The notes: generated by a model from the letters alone, not told the origin. DNA of 64,000 nt from Dermacentor variabilis (GCF_050947875.1 NC_134572.1:124158105-124222104); one strand, 5' to 3'. Counted from the first letter of the stretch, positions 42,551 to 60,186 are shown. A program made the numbers and translations.

Positions 42551-42864
42551 TAAAGCCCCTTAAACTTCGTAAAGTAGTGCCACGCTTTGAAGAATGCCGC
42601 CTCCTCCTCGCGTGCTCTGGCCGAGGCCGACACCGCGTCGCTATTGGCCTAATAGCATCACGTGGGCCCTCACGCCGTGCATCAGCGCCATTTTTGCTCG
42701 AGAAGAGTCTACGTAGTGGCGAGGAGTGCATGTTGGCGCCGTTGCTACGCTCGAGCAGTGTAGCCGGCGCCACGGTCGAGGAAGGAGCATGAGAGAGAGA
42801 AGAAACAAGGAGGAGTGAAGGCGGAGGAGGAGAGTGTCACTACTTTACGAAGTTTAAGGGGCTT
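42551..42864. mobile_element. Mutator-like MITE, 314 bp
   Basis: The ends are inverted copies: the left end reads AAGCCCCTTAAACTTCGTAA AGTAGTG in two quoted parts (from 42553), and the right end is its exact complement, ending at 42864. That is 27 bp of perfect terminal repeat, with weaker GCCTCCTCCTC-type similarity beyond. A perfect 10-bp duplication, TAGTTTAGGT, flanks it. A 9-10 bp duplication is typical of Mutator-like transposases, which would have to act in trans because the element has no coding capacity. Confidence 0.72.
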
Positions 42865-42874
42865 TAGTTTAGGT

Positions 42875-43489
42875 GAGGCCGAGGTTGGGGGGGGGGGTAT
42901 GGGAAGGGTGAATTACGTTCTGCTGTAGTCGCCGGCTGTCGAAGCCTGCAGTCAAGAGAAGGTGCGTCGATGGAACAAGCGACAGGCGAAACACCGCGGG
43001 CGTATTCGAGGTTGGTTGTTCGCCTTATGTGCCTTTGAATCCCTGCCTAACGCAGTGTAAATCACGGCATTGCACGGCTGTAAAGGGTAGCTTATTCACG
43101 CGCTCGATATCCTGCAGTTTCGTTATATAATCATAATATTCGGAATAGTCTTTCCGTACTGAACTTCGTTTGACGCCAGGACCGGATGTGCATTGTGACA
43201 CGAGTGCCAATTATTCACGGACTGCAAGGGATGCGCGGAAAGCGCGGTACTTACATTCTAGCACTAATTAAGTCTACAACAGTGATCCCGTTCCGCTTTA
43301 GTCAAGTAATACCCGTGCTATTTAAATCAGTCTCTACTATGGGAACAAAATGACGCCATGGGAAGACGTGTGACGCGAAAAAACAACCGTTTCGCACCCG
43401 TTTGTCTTGGAACGTTTCAGTTCATGGCGCTCCTCTTCGCAACCTGGAAATAGAGAAGGCAGGGATGTAAACAGAGACGCTTCTGATTG
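42875..43489. other. Unassigned sequence
   Basis: A poly-G run occurs at about 42888-42897. No feature is recognised. Confidence 0.4.
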
Positions 43490-43800
43490 GCTCAAGTCGC
43501 CCTCAAGAAAGACAAAAGTGCCTTCATAGCTTTGTTGGCCGACGAGCGATGGGGACGGTCTTCAAGTAGCATCTGCACAGACAACGGCCGATCGTCCGTT
43601 CGTCGCAATGCGATAGATAATGTTTGCCTTTCCGACTGAAATCGATGACAATGGAACAATAAATGTTCGATGTTCTCTTCCACGCCGCAGACGTCGCATG
43701 CAGCACTGTCGGTCATTCCAATCAAAGTAGTGTACGCCTTATTGAAAGCCACTCCCAACTACAGCCGGTATAGAAGCGATGCCTCACGTCGGTGAAGTCC
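43490..43800 (-). pseudogene. I-like LINE C-terminal fragment
   Basis: The minus strand reads EASLLYRL, a stop, GVAFNKAYTTLIGMTDSAAC and CDVCGVEENIEHLLFHC, a complete CX2C-X8-H-X4-C zinc motif of LINE C-termini. SANKAMKALLSFLRAT follows, near the end of the protein. Stops and missing upstream domains mark it as a 5'-truncated dead copy. Confidence 0.65.
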
Positions 43801-44152
43801 GGGTGGAGGTTGGACTTGGACCTAAGCATTCAGTTCGTGCAACCTGGTGCGCCTTATATTTAGGGTGTTCCACTCAAAGAGAGCTTGCGTGCCAAGTGGA
43901 CGGACGGTGTTAGATACGGGACTGTTTCCTGAGCCTACTTCGAGTTCACCAGACCACATCGAATCGCGCCACAGCTAATTAAGAAGCGCAGAAGCGCGTA
44001 TACCACATTCTCGAGACGCCGCACGTGCAAACAAGTTGGCGGCCCCCACCTCGTGTGCCGCAGGTGGAGCTATTCACTGCTTGACTCTTCCGGAAAGTGA
44101 AGCGAGAGCCTGGCACTGTTCCAGGTAACTTGGGTCCAAGTGGCAAGACGGG

Positions 44153-44622
44153 TGTAATGCACCGTGAAACCCTGGCAGCGTCGCCCCCATCCGCCTATGG
44201 TGACGGCGCATTGCAAGTCAGCAAGGCAAGACCGCAGGGAGAAGTAATTGGGGACCAAGCAGCGACCACCTCCGCCGGGTGTGACACCATCGCACGGGCG
44301 CCTACCATTGGCCGAAAATGACGACACCTGAGCGGGCTCGCCGATTGGCCGAAAACGGCGTCACCTGAGCGGGCTCACCCATTGGCCGAACGTGACGTGT
44401 CTTCGAGACACCGAAGGGCTTAAAAAGACACAGACCGGGAGCAGCAAGAGAACATTCCTAGAGCATTCCTTGATTCTTCTCTTTCGAGCTTCTTGCCGCG
44501 GGCCGCAGCGTCCGAGTTGCTGCCGGCCCGTAATCACTTTAAGACTGTTAATTGACTCTCACTGTAAATAATGTAAATAAACCTCCAACTTTTTCATCGC
44601 GAAGTCTTCCTCAACTCTTACA
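44153..44622 (+). mobile_element. Probable solo LTR, about 470 bp
   Basis: It starts TGTAATGC and ends CTTACA. Imperfect 5-bp flanks, ACGGG at 44148-44152 and ACGGT at 44623-44627, could be its target duplication. Inside are three near-identical 37-bp units starting ATTGGCC at 44307, 44344 and 44381; these are inverted CCAAT boxes, followed by TGACG or a similar sequence. A CTTAAAAAGA TATA-like box lies at 44419-44428 and AATAAA at 44576-44581. The promoter, signal and end structure fit an LTR. No coding remnant is adjacent, so recombination to a solo LTR is the simplest reading. Confidence 0.5.
44307..44417. repeat. Three 37-bp tandem units with inverted CCAAT boxes
   Basis: Each unit begins ATTGGCCGAA and the first two continue with a TGACG-like and CACCTGAGCGGGCTC segment. 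They lie just upstream of the TATA-like box, so they probably act as upstream promoter elements of the putative LTR. Confidence 0.75.
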
Positions 44623-44627
44623 ACGGT

Positions 44628-45671
44628 AAATCCTTAATTTCGAAGGTGATAGTCCGCTGACCTATCTATGCAAGGCGAAACGGTGGAATGGCGCAGTAAA
44701 CAGAAATAGTAAAGCTTTCCTTGCGGGCATTCCCGTTTTACAGGCGAACTCCTACAGCAACTGGCAGCCTGTTCTTGCTTTTCGTTTGGCGAGATATGAC
44801 TTCCTAGCCGCGAAATTCGCATATCAAGAAGGTCAACTGTCTCTTCCTGAATTTCGTTGCGCCCAAATTCCGGCAGATGCGATAGCCTGACGTGACTTAT
44901 GTTGCTGCGCTTACCGCAGTGAGTGACGTCACAGTGACACGTTTCGGGAACTGGTCTATGGCGCCGCCAGCTGGCCTTCACTTTTACGCCGTTTTTCTGA
45001 CATACCCAAGTCTCTACACTCGGTGTAAAGGTCGTTCTCCTGCTATTTCGAGATTGTAGGCATTGGCTCTGCGAGTACTTGAAATACATATCTTCCTTCT
45101 GCGATCCTTTCAGAGTGCGGCGCTACTTTGGTGTCAGCGATAAGCTTGGAATGTGCGCGTGTGTGTATGCAGAACCCGGGCATTTACCGACCCCACCTAA
45201 GGGCGTTTCGAGAGGCGCGGCTGTACAAGCTCGTATCGAACGCTGGGGACGGCGCGGTGCAGCGAACGTGTACCGTCGGCGCGCGATCCTCGGCGACGTT
45301 CCGATGTCGCGCCACGAAGCAGAACCAACGCCCCGAAAGCGGAAGTGTTTATTCTCGTTATCCCAAAGGATGAGAGGCGGGGGGGGGGGGGGGGGCTACA
45401 CTTTCCTCGGACGACTTACGTAATGCGTTGCGACACGCCACGCGCAGGTTACGTGGTATCGAACGCGCGTCGCACCTGGGCAACGGCGAAAATTGACTGT
45501 TTGCCAGAGGCGTGGGTGGCGGCGGTGATTTGTGGCCCGGCCGGGCTGTTCAAGCGTAAAGTATGGACAGGCGCGACGTATAAAGCGTGATATCCTTCGT
45601 ACTTTACGTTAAATTAGAGAGAGTTTCGGCGCGTATTGGGAGTAGAAATAAACCGGAGCGCACTTCCTGGA
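44628..45671. other. Unassigned sequence
   Basis: It is GC-rich from 45120 to 45600 with a poly-G run at about 45379-45395. I recognise no domain in its open frames. Confidence 0.4.
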
Positions 45672-45699
45672 AATTGATTGATTGATTGATTGATTGATT
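45672..45699. repeat. (ATTG)n microsatellite, about 7 units
   Basis: ATTGATTGATTG run, complementary in type to the (AATC)n array at 15482. Confidence 0.9.
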
Positions 45700-45791
45700 A
45701 CCCCAAACCTCGTGGCTCATTGGTTATGACGTGCTGTTGCCGATAACGAGGTCGTCGGCAAAGTGCAAACAATTATAATAATCATAACAAT

Positions 45792-45850
45792 TACTCGTGT
45801 ACTTAGATTTATGTGGATGTTAAAATAACTTCAGGTGGTAAAATTTAGTC
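45792..45850 (+). mobile_element. Ruka-like SINE core fragment
   Basis: The plus strand reads CTCGTGTACTTAGATTTATG and TTCAGGTGGTAAAATTT, matching the middle of the Ruka body with substitutions. Head and tail are absent. Confidence 0.55.
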
Positions 45851-45879
45851 TGCATCTTTCCATTACGAAGTCCTTTATT

Positions 45880-46860
45880 ATCCAATGGGCAGTTTTGGGG
45901 TGTCGATGCCTGACACGCAGGGAGTTTTTTTTTTCGTTACTGTTCTGCGTGGAAGCTTCTTTCGTGTGCCTGCGACGAATGTTGCGAGCGACAGCGGGAG
46001 TGAAACATTTTTACGTCAACAGCCCCCCCCCCCCCTTCTTCCAACCCCCCTCACTTGCTGCCTTCCACCCGTTCGCGATGCCTCAAGCTCGGGGTTCGTG
46101 TTATTTCTCGCCGCAGCCCGTCGTGCCCTTCTCGTCGACGCGGGACGAAGGGCGGCGGCGGCGCCTGTTTTCCACCTTGCGCTGGCGCGCGGTCGCTCGC
46201 CGCGCTCGTTCGGGTTGATCGGCCCCAGCTGCGGCGGCAGCTGCGCACAGCGCACGACCCTGCCCCGCCGTCGACGACTACGCGAGCCGAGCAGGCAGCG
46301 TGTTTCAACAGGCCGTGCGTCTCCCGCGCTCGCCTCCGTCCGCGGCTTCTGCTTGGCTCCATGCCTGTCTGTCTGCCTGCCGCCCGGTTTTTTATTTCTA
46401 TTATTATCGCCGCACGCGAGCGTCGGGGCGTGTCATGTGTGTGTGTGTGTGCGGGGCCAGCTGAACTGCCTCGAACGGAAAGTGCGCGATATGTCCGTGC
46501 GCGGCTGTGCCGGGCGGATTGGACTCGCCGTTGTGCGCGTCGGCGATTCGGAGAGGATCGAAGCGGGCTCCCATCTTTCCTCGGAAGTAGGAAAATTAAC
46601 TTGGTTTCAGTATGGAGCTGCGCTGGAAACGCGCGCACTTAAAAAAAAAAAAAAGAATAAAGAAAGTGGGGTGACGCCAAACCAGTATTCTGTCGAACTC
46701 GTCCGAAACTCGTTTTCATTCGTCCTGGCGAGGGAAAAAAGAAAACTTGATTATTACCTGAGGAAACTTCAGCGCTATTGTGTCAGCGTAACGTCGCCGA
46801 TTTCGAAGTATTGTCTCCGATCAGTTTGGCCCGTTTTGCCGCAATAAACGTTCCCGAAAC
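45880..46860. other. CpG-rich block with a long unassigned plus-strand open frame
   Basis: From about 46000 to 46600 the sequence is strongly CpG-rich. A 320-codon plus-strand frame covers 45885-46847, but it runs through poly-C, GT and poly-A tracts and has no recognisable domain. Opposite-strand frames of 195 codons exist too, as expected in such DNA. The frame ends at CCGCAATAAACG, where the stop overlaps an AATAAA. It could be a host non-coding exon or promoter; I do not claim a gene. Confidence 0.4.
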
Positions 46861-49564
46861 TTGCTGGGTCGATCTCACGATTCCATTTTAGAATGCAACG
46901 TAGCCCATCTTTACCGGTGAACGATCGAGTAGACCCGAGCAGTCTTCGTTCTGACAGCTGAGGCTGTTGTCCTCATCTCTTTCTCCCTTAATCTGTTCAC
47001 CGTTACAATACTGTCATGTTTCGTAGCTTTAGTTCAATTGTAAGGTATGAAATCAGCACACGTGGTAGTAAAGGACACCTCTTAAATGAATAAAATAAAA
47101 AAATAAATATCTGCAATCTTAACGAAGCAGTGCGCGTATGCCCTGAAAGGTATATCCGTCTTGAAATGGTATTGCAGCCTTCTGTACTGAGTATCATTTT
47201 CCTTTTATGTTGAATGCGCATTCAGGACAGCAAAAAAGTGAAAGGCTGATAGCTGCTCGCCTTTCCGATTTACGTGCTCCTCTCTGAGAATGGTATCAAT
47301 TCACACGCTGGTTGTTACCGTACGGGAGCATATGTGGGTACACCAACGCATGCGCCTCCGCAATGCAACATTTCCCTTCTCGGTGTGAAGCCCAGCAGAG
47401 GGAAGTTCTCCACTTCGGTACGGACCGGCCACTTTTCCATATATAACTCATCACTTATGGCGCGCGGTCACAGTCGTGACAATCTTCATTCAGCTCATGA
47501 CGCCGCTTGCTCACAAGTAGCATGCTTGCTGCCAACGGGCGGCGTAGAAACGGACAGCTAAAGTTGTGCTCACTCTTGCATACACAAGAATATTTACCTG
47601 GGTAGGTAGCGCCGCCACAACATGACAGCGGATATAACGCTGTTCAGCGCGCCTCGCGTCTGAGCAGTTATCACGCGTCTTACGTGCGGTCGTGCTCGTT
47701 GTTATTTCTCATTGTCACGCCCATACAGTTTCCTATGTTGTAGCGAATGTCACGCCCGTACTCTATATAGCCTATACTGCGAGCACGCCGCTTCCGGGCA
47801 GGCCGAAGTTGCACGTTCCGCCTCGTCCTGCTACGCGTAACGCACTGCCTAGCGAAACTCAGGCGGCGTTTTCCAGAGACCGACGCACAACGCGTTCCTT
47901 GCTCGCCCGTATATGCCCGTAGCCGCAGGACTTCACAAATCCGGAGCGTCTCGCGTTGCGTCTTGTCTGCATCCGGTGGTGCGTGTTCTTTCCACGGCTT
48001 CTGTAGAGCGTCTCTCGGCAGGTTCGCCGCGTCGGGCTATCGCGTTGCGGTGCTTGGTCCGCGATCGGTGATGAGACGTCTTCGTCCGAGCGTGCGGAGA
48101 GTTTTTTCGACGAATCATTGTTTGGACGAGAGTCGCCTTCGTCGTCTTTGTTGTGAGTGCAGCGCTGGATGCCTTCCGCCGCAGGTACGTGCTGCACTTT
48201 CCTTGACGAGTACAGAGCAAGGGTATTGTACGACGTTGAACACTCTAAGAGTTCAGCTAGCTGTTTGTTATCACCCCAGACGTCATGTTCTGTTACATTC
48301 AGTCTTCCAGAGCGCGAATAAGGTTAGAGATGGCCTCCGTCAGCCGGAACACAAGGATGGGTTGTAGAGCACTTAAGGCAATCAGAAGTCGTGAAAGCCG
48401 CCTGTTATCATTGAAATGTGGATTACGAATGTGTTTTGCCGGGATCCAGTGTTGTGCACCTGTAACTACCTCCGAACAAATACGCTTACTTAGAAGCTCA
48501 AGTATTGACGTTAAATAATGTATGATTGAGGTAGAAACTAGCATATTCGCAGTCACGTGGTCGTCATGTTGGTAGGAAGGGAAGGGGTTTTGCAGAATGC
48601 ATTGAATGCATCGACTTCAGAATGCGTCTACAGTCGCGTCTCCCGGAGATACTACAGAAGAGAGTGTCGAGATCCTTTTCTTTTGATGCGACATTTCATT
48701 TGGCCTCGTTCCTCGGCGCACCTTAGTACCGGACAAGCAGTGATGGAAACAAAGCTGGCAGGCGCAACGTCAGAATAGAGGAGGTAGAATGTGTTGGGAG
48801 AAGCAACGCAAGCAGATGTTCTGGGTGAAACTAGTGGGAAGTGAAATTGTGCCGTTCATATAGCTCATAGAGCTGATAAGCGATAGCGTGATAGTGTGCC
48901 AATAACGATACTTATTTAAAAAAAAAAACATAGCTGAGAAGTTTTCGAACAAACAAAAGCAATGGGAAAGAGCTGCAGTCGGTGGTGTCAGAGTCCTGAG
49001 AATAGGATGTTCACGGGTATATCGCTAGTGTCGGGAATAATGGCAGATATATGGGAAATGGCTTCCGTGTTTGTAGTGGATATAGTATGATAGTACGATG
49101 GCTCTGTATGATATGTTAGTACGATGGCCCTGTACTTTCAGTTATGCCTACGTACGTGCCGCTTATATTCTCTGTAGACTCTTCACGGTGGTTATGTGCC
49201 ACGGTTACCGACGTCATCGTCATCAGGTACGCACGAGTGCGCACAGTGGCGGATCGGGTGCAATGATGCGCTTACACAGAGAGGGAGGGAGGCTGCGTGG
49301 TGTGGATTATAGACGATGTAGCTGACCATTCGAGTTTAGATTAATTGGGCGAAGTGGATTTGGGCCGCTCGTGCAATGCGTATAGAGCAGGTAACCGGTG
49401 GCCTATTAGACTAACAAGAACCACTGATAATTGTACAATTTGGTAGGGAGTCACTTTACTGATGCGCAGGCGTGCAAACTTGGACGCAAGAATGAACGAA
49501 AAGGCATTTTGTGTTTGTCCATCTTGTTCCTTGCGTCCGTGTTTGCGCACCTGTATATTAGAGT
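46861..49564. other. Unassigned sequence
   Basis: No gene is recognised. The stretch 47830-48200 is moderately CpG-rich. Short frames only. Confidence 0.4.
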
Positions 49565-49748
49565 AACCACACGTGCCGAGGGAAGGGCGACTGCATGTCG
49601 AGGACGGCAGAAGATAATGAGGTGGGATGGAATTAGGAAATTTGCATGCCCAGGATGGGCGTCTGCTCACGCAGGACGGGCACTATATAGTTGGGAAAGG
49701 CATTCGTCCTGCAGGGAGCCCAGATAGGATGGGGACGATGATGGGTAT
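49565..49748 (+). pseudogene. RTE-like LINE C-terminal tail (fragment)
   Basis: The plus strand reads GRQKIMRWDGIRKFACPGWA and ALYSWERHSSCREPR followed by a stop and a short GACGATGATG tail. The W...IRKFA motif and a GAT-rich 3' tail are features of RTE-type LINEs, as in the copy at 5513-6240. It is only about 180 bp, so the assignment is moderate. Confidence 0.45.
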
Positions 49749-49749
49749 T

Positions 49750-49885
49750 GTGGGAACTCCGACATCGGAGCCAACAGTAGAATAAGTGGAGGACAGAGTG
49801 ACTCAGGGCTGGAGCGGTGGTCCGAGGCTCGGCTGGGCGCAGCCGGCCAGGGCTGGGGCCTGCTGGCGTGGACTGGGGGACCGCG
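49750..49885 (+). repeat. Direct repeat, copy 1
   Basis: About 135 bp beginning GTGGGAACTCCGACATCGGA and containing GGGGCCTGCTGGCGTGGACT-like sequence near its end. A diverged copy is at 50956-51092, 1.2 kb away in the same orientation. Confidence 0.7.
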
Positions 49886-50079
49886 CCGTTCACACATTGC
49901 CTGCATCGCCGCCCGCGACTTGGGGACCCGGCTGCTATCCGGGACGGATCACGATCGTGGGGAAGGCGGGTGGCGCCCGTTCCACGGCCAGTAGCGACGC
50001 CTTCCTGGCCTGGTGCGTGACCGTCATCGGGTCTGGCATGGGACACAGGGGCGAAGCGGTCTCCTACGCGCTGCTGAAG

Positions 50080-50461
50080 CTCCCGACGCCATCTTTAGAG
50101 AAGGGACCTGCTGGGGCGGTTACTTCGTCAACGCTACAAGTTGTCGAAGCACGGAGACCACGCGTGCTCCGAACCCGGCGGCACGGCCGCGTCCAGCGAC
50201 TTGGAGACGTCGGAGAGCGAGGACGACTGGACCGCTGACGCTGAGGGAGCCGCGAAGGCACGCAAAGGCAAGCTGTCGAAGAAAACGGTTCGGAAGAACC
50301 GCTCGTCTGGTTGCTAAGCCGAGAACAAGAGCAGCGCGTCGTCCGAGCTCGAGGAGGAGGAGGTCTCTGCCTTTGGTGGCGGTTCCTCGGTGCCGGCTGG
50401 CGGCAGTGGCAGCGAAGACGACGATGATGATGATTCCGAAGAGAAGCTCATGGGCGCTTGA
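50080..50461 (+). pseudogene. Broken open frame with acidic, Ser-rich tail (unrecognised)
   Basis: In one plus-strand frame the sequence reads RRDLLGRLLRQRYKLSKHGD, then DLETSESEDDWTADAEG and KLSKKTVRKNRSSGC. An in-frame TAA at 50315-50317 interrupts it before the frame continues through ASSELEEEEVSAFGGG to EDDDDDDSEEKLMGA and a stop at 50459-50461. Upstream there is a TAG at about 50093. The alternation of acidic, Ser-rich and basic stretches looks like a real nuclear-type protein end that has decayed, or like an exon plus read-through. I do not recognise the gene. It lies between the two direct repeats. Confidence 0.35.
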
Positions 50462-50955
50462 GGTCAGTTGTCAACGTTAGTGGAAGCGGCACCTTTCGAG
50501 CGACGATCATCATCATCTTCGACCTTCCACTCCTGTTAACTGCGTGGTGCTGTGTCGTGTGGTCTCTGTGCGGTGTAATGGCAGCGAGCGGGCGGCTGCT
50601 ACTTCCGGCGACTTGCTGCGTGCACTCGTCAGAACGAGATCGAGGAAGAAGACTGGACCATCAGGTGCGCCTCCGGGAACGGTTCCACTAGTGCCTTCTG
50701 TCTCCCGCAAGACCTCGACAACTCGGAGGCTCCACCACCTGGTCTGTCGCATCTTCACGAAGCGTACGTCCGGAAAGCCAGCCAGGTTTAGGGCCTTTGC
50801 ATTCCTGGAAGATCTTGGTGGTGCCTGCTCCGCCGATCCTCGTTCGGTGCAGCAGTCTGAACGGTTTGCCCGCCGCCGGGGGTGCGGGGTCGTCGCTGCA
50901 AACCGCCGTGTGGGCCAGTGCCACCATCGCCTTCGCAGAGGGTGAGGTGGTATGG

Positions 50956-51092
50956 GAACTCCGGCATCGGAGCCAACAGTGAAATAAGTGGAGGACAAAG
51001 TGATTCGGGGCTGAGCGGTGGTTCCAGGCTCGGCTGGGTGCTGTTGGGGCGCCATCGGTCAGGACCGGGGCCTGCTGGCGTGGACTGCGCCG
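50956..51092 (+). repeat. Direct repeat, copy 2
   Basis: Starts ATGGGAACTCCGGCATCGGA and follows copy 1 (49750-49885) with substitutions and small indels through GGGGCCTGCTGGCGTGGACT. The pair brackets 1.07 kb that includes the broken acidic frame. Confidence 0.7.
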
Positions 51093-57392
<6,300 letters not shown>

Positions 57393-57411
57393 CAAGAATG
57401 AAGGAAACCGA

Positions 57412-57625
57412 GGCGCCAGATATTTATTATTACTATCATCATTAGCCAACGAACAATGACAGCATAAGGCAAATGATGCGTCGTTCTTAATTGAATTAAG
57501 TAAATTATAAATAAATGAAAATAAGTGTAGGCGAAAAAACAACTGGCCGCAGGTTGGATACAAACCCACGTTCGTATATGCCACCTACATATGTCGCCGC
57601 GCTGGCTCAGTGGCCATGCTGTTCT
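57412..57625 (-). mobile_element. tRNA-derived SINE (second family), degenerate copy
   Basis: The minus strand has a head remnant containing GAACGTGGGTTTGTATCCAA and CCTGCGGCCAG. An AT-rich body, ATTTACTTAATTCAATTAAG, follows, and then a tail of TAATGATGATAGTAATAATA. It aligns with the better preserved copy at 60785-60935. A Ruka-type head (GCGCTGGCTCAGTGGCCATG) overlaps at 57597-57660 on the plus strand, so two SINE heads collide here. Confidence 0.55.
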
Positions 57626-57672
57626 AATTCCGAGCACGTGATCGCGGTTTCAGTTGCCGCCCGTGACGGCGG
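57597..57672 (+). mobile_element. Ruka-type tRNA-like head, degenerate
   Basis: The plus strand starts GCCGCGCTGGCTCAGTGGCC with a good A box. The expected B-box region reads CGCGGTTTCAGTTGCCG, which is badly degraded. No Ruka body follows. Confidence 0.45.
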
Positions 57673-59159
57673 TACATATACTCATCGGTGCGGGATGCAA
57701 ACGCTTAAAAGAGCTTGCCTTAGAACCTCAGGTTGTCTGTATGAACCCGAAGCCCTTTACTACGACGTCTGTCAGGAAGGAAAAAGTGGAGAAGGAAGGC
57801 AGGGAGGTTAACCAGTTTAGCCTAACCGGTTTGCTACCCTACACATGGGAGCGGGTGGCGGGGGGTGAAAGATGGGAGGAGAGAGAGAGAGAGCACATAA
57901 CACAGCAAACACATCGTCTGTTAGAGTACGTCACTATTGCGCGGTACGCGACATCACTGTCACAGAGTGACAGTGTGTCACTCTGTCAGAGTGCCCGACT
58001 TGCTTTGGGATATTAAGCCCCGTGAATCAATGAGTCGCACACACGCGGGCAGTCGCACATACGCGGGCACCCGGCACCTGCTGGCTTGGAGTTCACGTTG
58101 TTTTCTTATGCGCCCGTAGCGACCGGTTTGGTACTCGCGCGCGAATGTGTTCGGATATTTCCGGAGCGTTATAAAACGACGCGGGCGGTTCTGTGCTTGC
58201 CGAGAATAAACGCACAGACACGTTTCGTGGCGCAGCCCGTTTCGTGCCACGAAGTCGTAAAAAAACATGTGGTCGTTATGACGTCAGTAGCGACCGCCTT
58301 ACGCCGGGAGAAAACGCTCGCAACAATCCCTGCCTTCTGTCGGGTATGTGGACTGGCTCGCTATACACGGGATTACTGTGCGAACGAAACCTTTCTCAAA
58401 TCCTTATGCAGGCGCAAGTAGGGAGCGGTCATTGTTACGTGAGGAACATCGCGACGACGAAACACGTAACTGCCTCCGTCGCGTTCTTCTTCGTATTCCC
58501 GTAAGCCCCTGTCCTCTTGCTTTCATTCATTTATTTTCTTCAAGAAAAAGAAAACAAAGGGTGGTATTAACATCGTCATCTTTTGGTACTCTTGTAGTCG
58601 GTGCTACACCTAGTTCGAGACTTTTGCATATAGAACGTCCTCAGGAACATGAGACGGCTTCACCCTGGAGAAAAGTGCACGATTTATTAGCAAACTCAGA
58701 AATACTTTTTGTTTTTAGGAAGGAACGCAAGATTTCTTTCCACGCATGGCAGTACACACACCAAGATCTTTTCCGGCAAACTCTCGAACCTCAATGTAGT
58801 GGTCTTCGTGTATGTAGGGTAGGCAATAGTGTACGCACGGCGACAGCCGTGCGCGGGTCTGGCTGTGGTAGGCGACGGGGAGCCAGGCCGGTGGCCGCAC
58901 GTAGCACAATGTACAAGAAACATGGTCTGGCGTACAAAAGAATTCCACGTTATCTCCTTGTCGTCAGCGCTCATAATTGACGTCTGTGGCTTCATCGGTC
59001 TCTGGAATTTTGTCAGAGCTGTACTTGCAGGCGTAGAGGAAAAAATCTCCTAATCCACTGTCAGATGGGTGACATCATCGTCGACCAGTGCGGAGGTTTG
59101 CAGCTCTTATCCTCTGAGGAAGGCTTGGCCCCAAAACACGTACAAGGGCGCAGCGCACT
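57673..59159. other. Unassigned sequence with a 60-bp dispersed repeat
   Basis: At 57788-57850 lies a second copy of the repeat seen at 1246-1310 (AGGCAGGGAGGTTAACCAG, then GCTACCCTACAC), followed by a (GA)n run at 57882-57893. An imperfect palindrome around CTGTCACAGAGTGACAGTGT lies at 57956-57992. No gene is recognised. Confidence 0.45.
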
Positions 59160-59262
59160 AGCGTGGTGCAGATGAGCAAAACGAGAACAAGGTGAAAGCC
59201 TGAGCCAACGTTTCGACGAGTAGACTCGTCTTCTTTAAAGCGACGTTATGTGGATAGAGCCG
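59160..59262 (+). mobile_element. Possible Penelope-like element fragment
   Basis: The segment GAGCCAACGTTTCGACGAGT followed by AGACTCGTCTTCTTTAAAG resembles the conserved, partly palindromic non-coding part of tick Penelope-like elements, from memory. There is no coding remnant. Confidence 0.25.
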
Positions 59263-59454
59263 CACATCACGTACACTAAATGCCCATTGTCGAAGCGATG
59301 ACGGGAGAGAAATGCACCACGAAGTCGTTTGAAGGAATGTCATTTCGCGAAATGTCCAAACTCGTTTGGCGGTGTCCAACTGGTTGCCACGAATCACCGC
59401 AGTAGGGTGAGCGCACAACGCGCTTGTACATTCTCGATTAACTTATTGTTTTCT

Positions 59455-60186
59455 AGTTTGGTCAACCACTACACAAACTAACTTACGATCAATTCAAACA
59501 CTCCAAAACCGCGCACTGCGCGCGATAGGTAACTTAGAACGTGCTGATACCACTAAACCCATACTATAACAAATATAAAATATTAACAGCATCAAAACTT
59601 CACACTACAAATTATTCCTCGAAATCTCACGGCAATTCTGGGAAGACAGCTGTTCCTTCCAAAGTAAATACCATGGCAGAATGACAAGCTATAACCTCAG
59701 AAAAACTCTGATAGGAAAACCACATTGCAGAAGAAAATACGCAGATCAAAAACTAGCAGTTCAACTTCCTAACCTTCTAAACGACTACCCCTTGGTATTC
59801 GACCTGCTAAATTCTGGAATTTCAAAGCAAAGCTTTAACAAAACGGTAAAAAAATTGTTAATATCCGAAGACTAATAGAAATGTTCAACTACAGGTATAG
59901 AAAAGTTCGTACATGTGTTTTTTTCTTGTTGTTGTTTTTACAAAACTGTGTTAACTTTAACCTTTCTTTCTTTCTTCTTACGCGAATTGTGTACTCAAGC
60001 GTTGGAAAATGTGTAGTACTTTAATTTCATGTGTGCTCTCCTGAAAGCCTGCCGCTGCCATTTTGCTGCCAATGTACGGGTGGCACGGCCTAGTCAGGCA
60101 AATGTTTGCCTTTAGCCGTGTCCCCTAAGACAATCTGTTCATTGTCTTAAATAAATGAATAAAGAAAGAAAGAAAGAAAGAAAGGA
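59455..60186 (+). pseudogene. CR1-like LINE 3' end, plus strand
   Basis: A LQNRALRAIGNLERADTT piece lies at 59498-59550 (the LQ.RALR motif after the reverse transcriptase). An unbroken frame at 59681-59875 includes MTSYNLRKTLIGKPHCRRKY and the end of the protein. The 3' untranslated region runs to TTAAATAAATGAATAAAGAA and a (GAAA)n tail at 60162-60186. Upstream domains are missing. The end structure fits CR1/L2-like LINEs. Confidence 0.62.
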
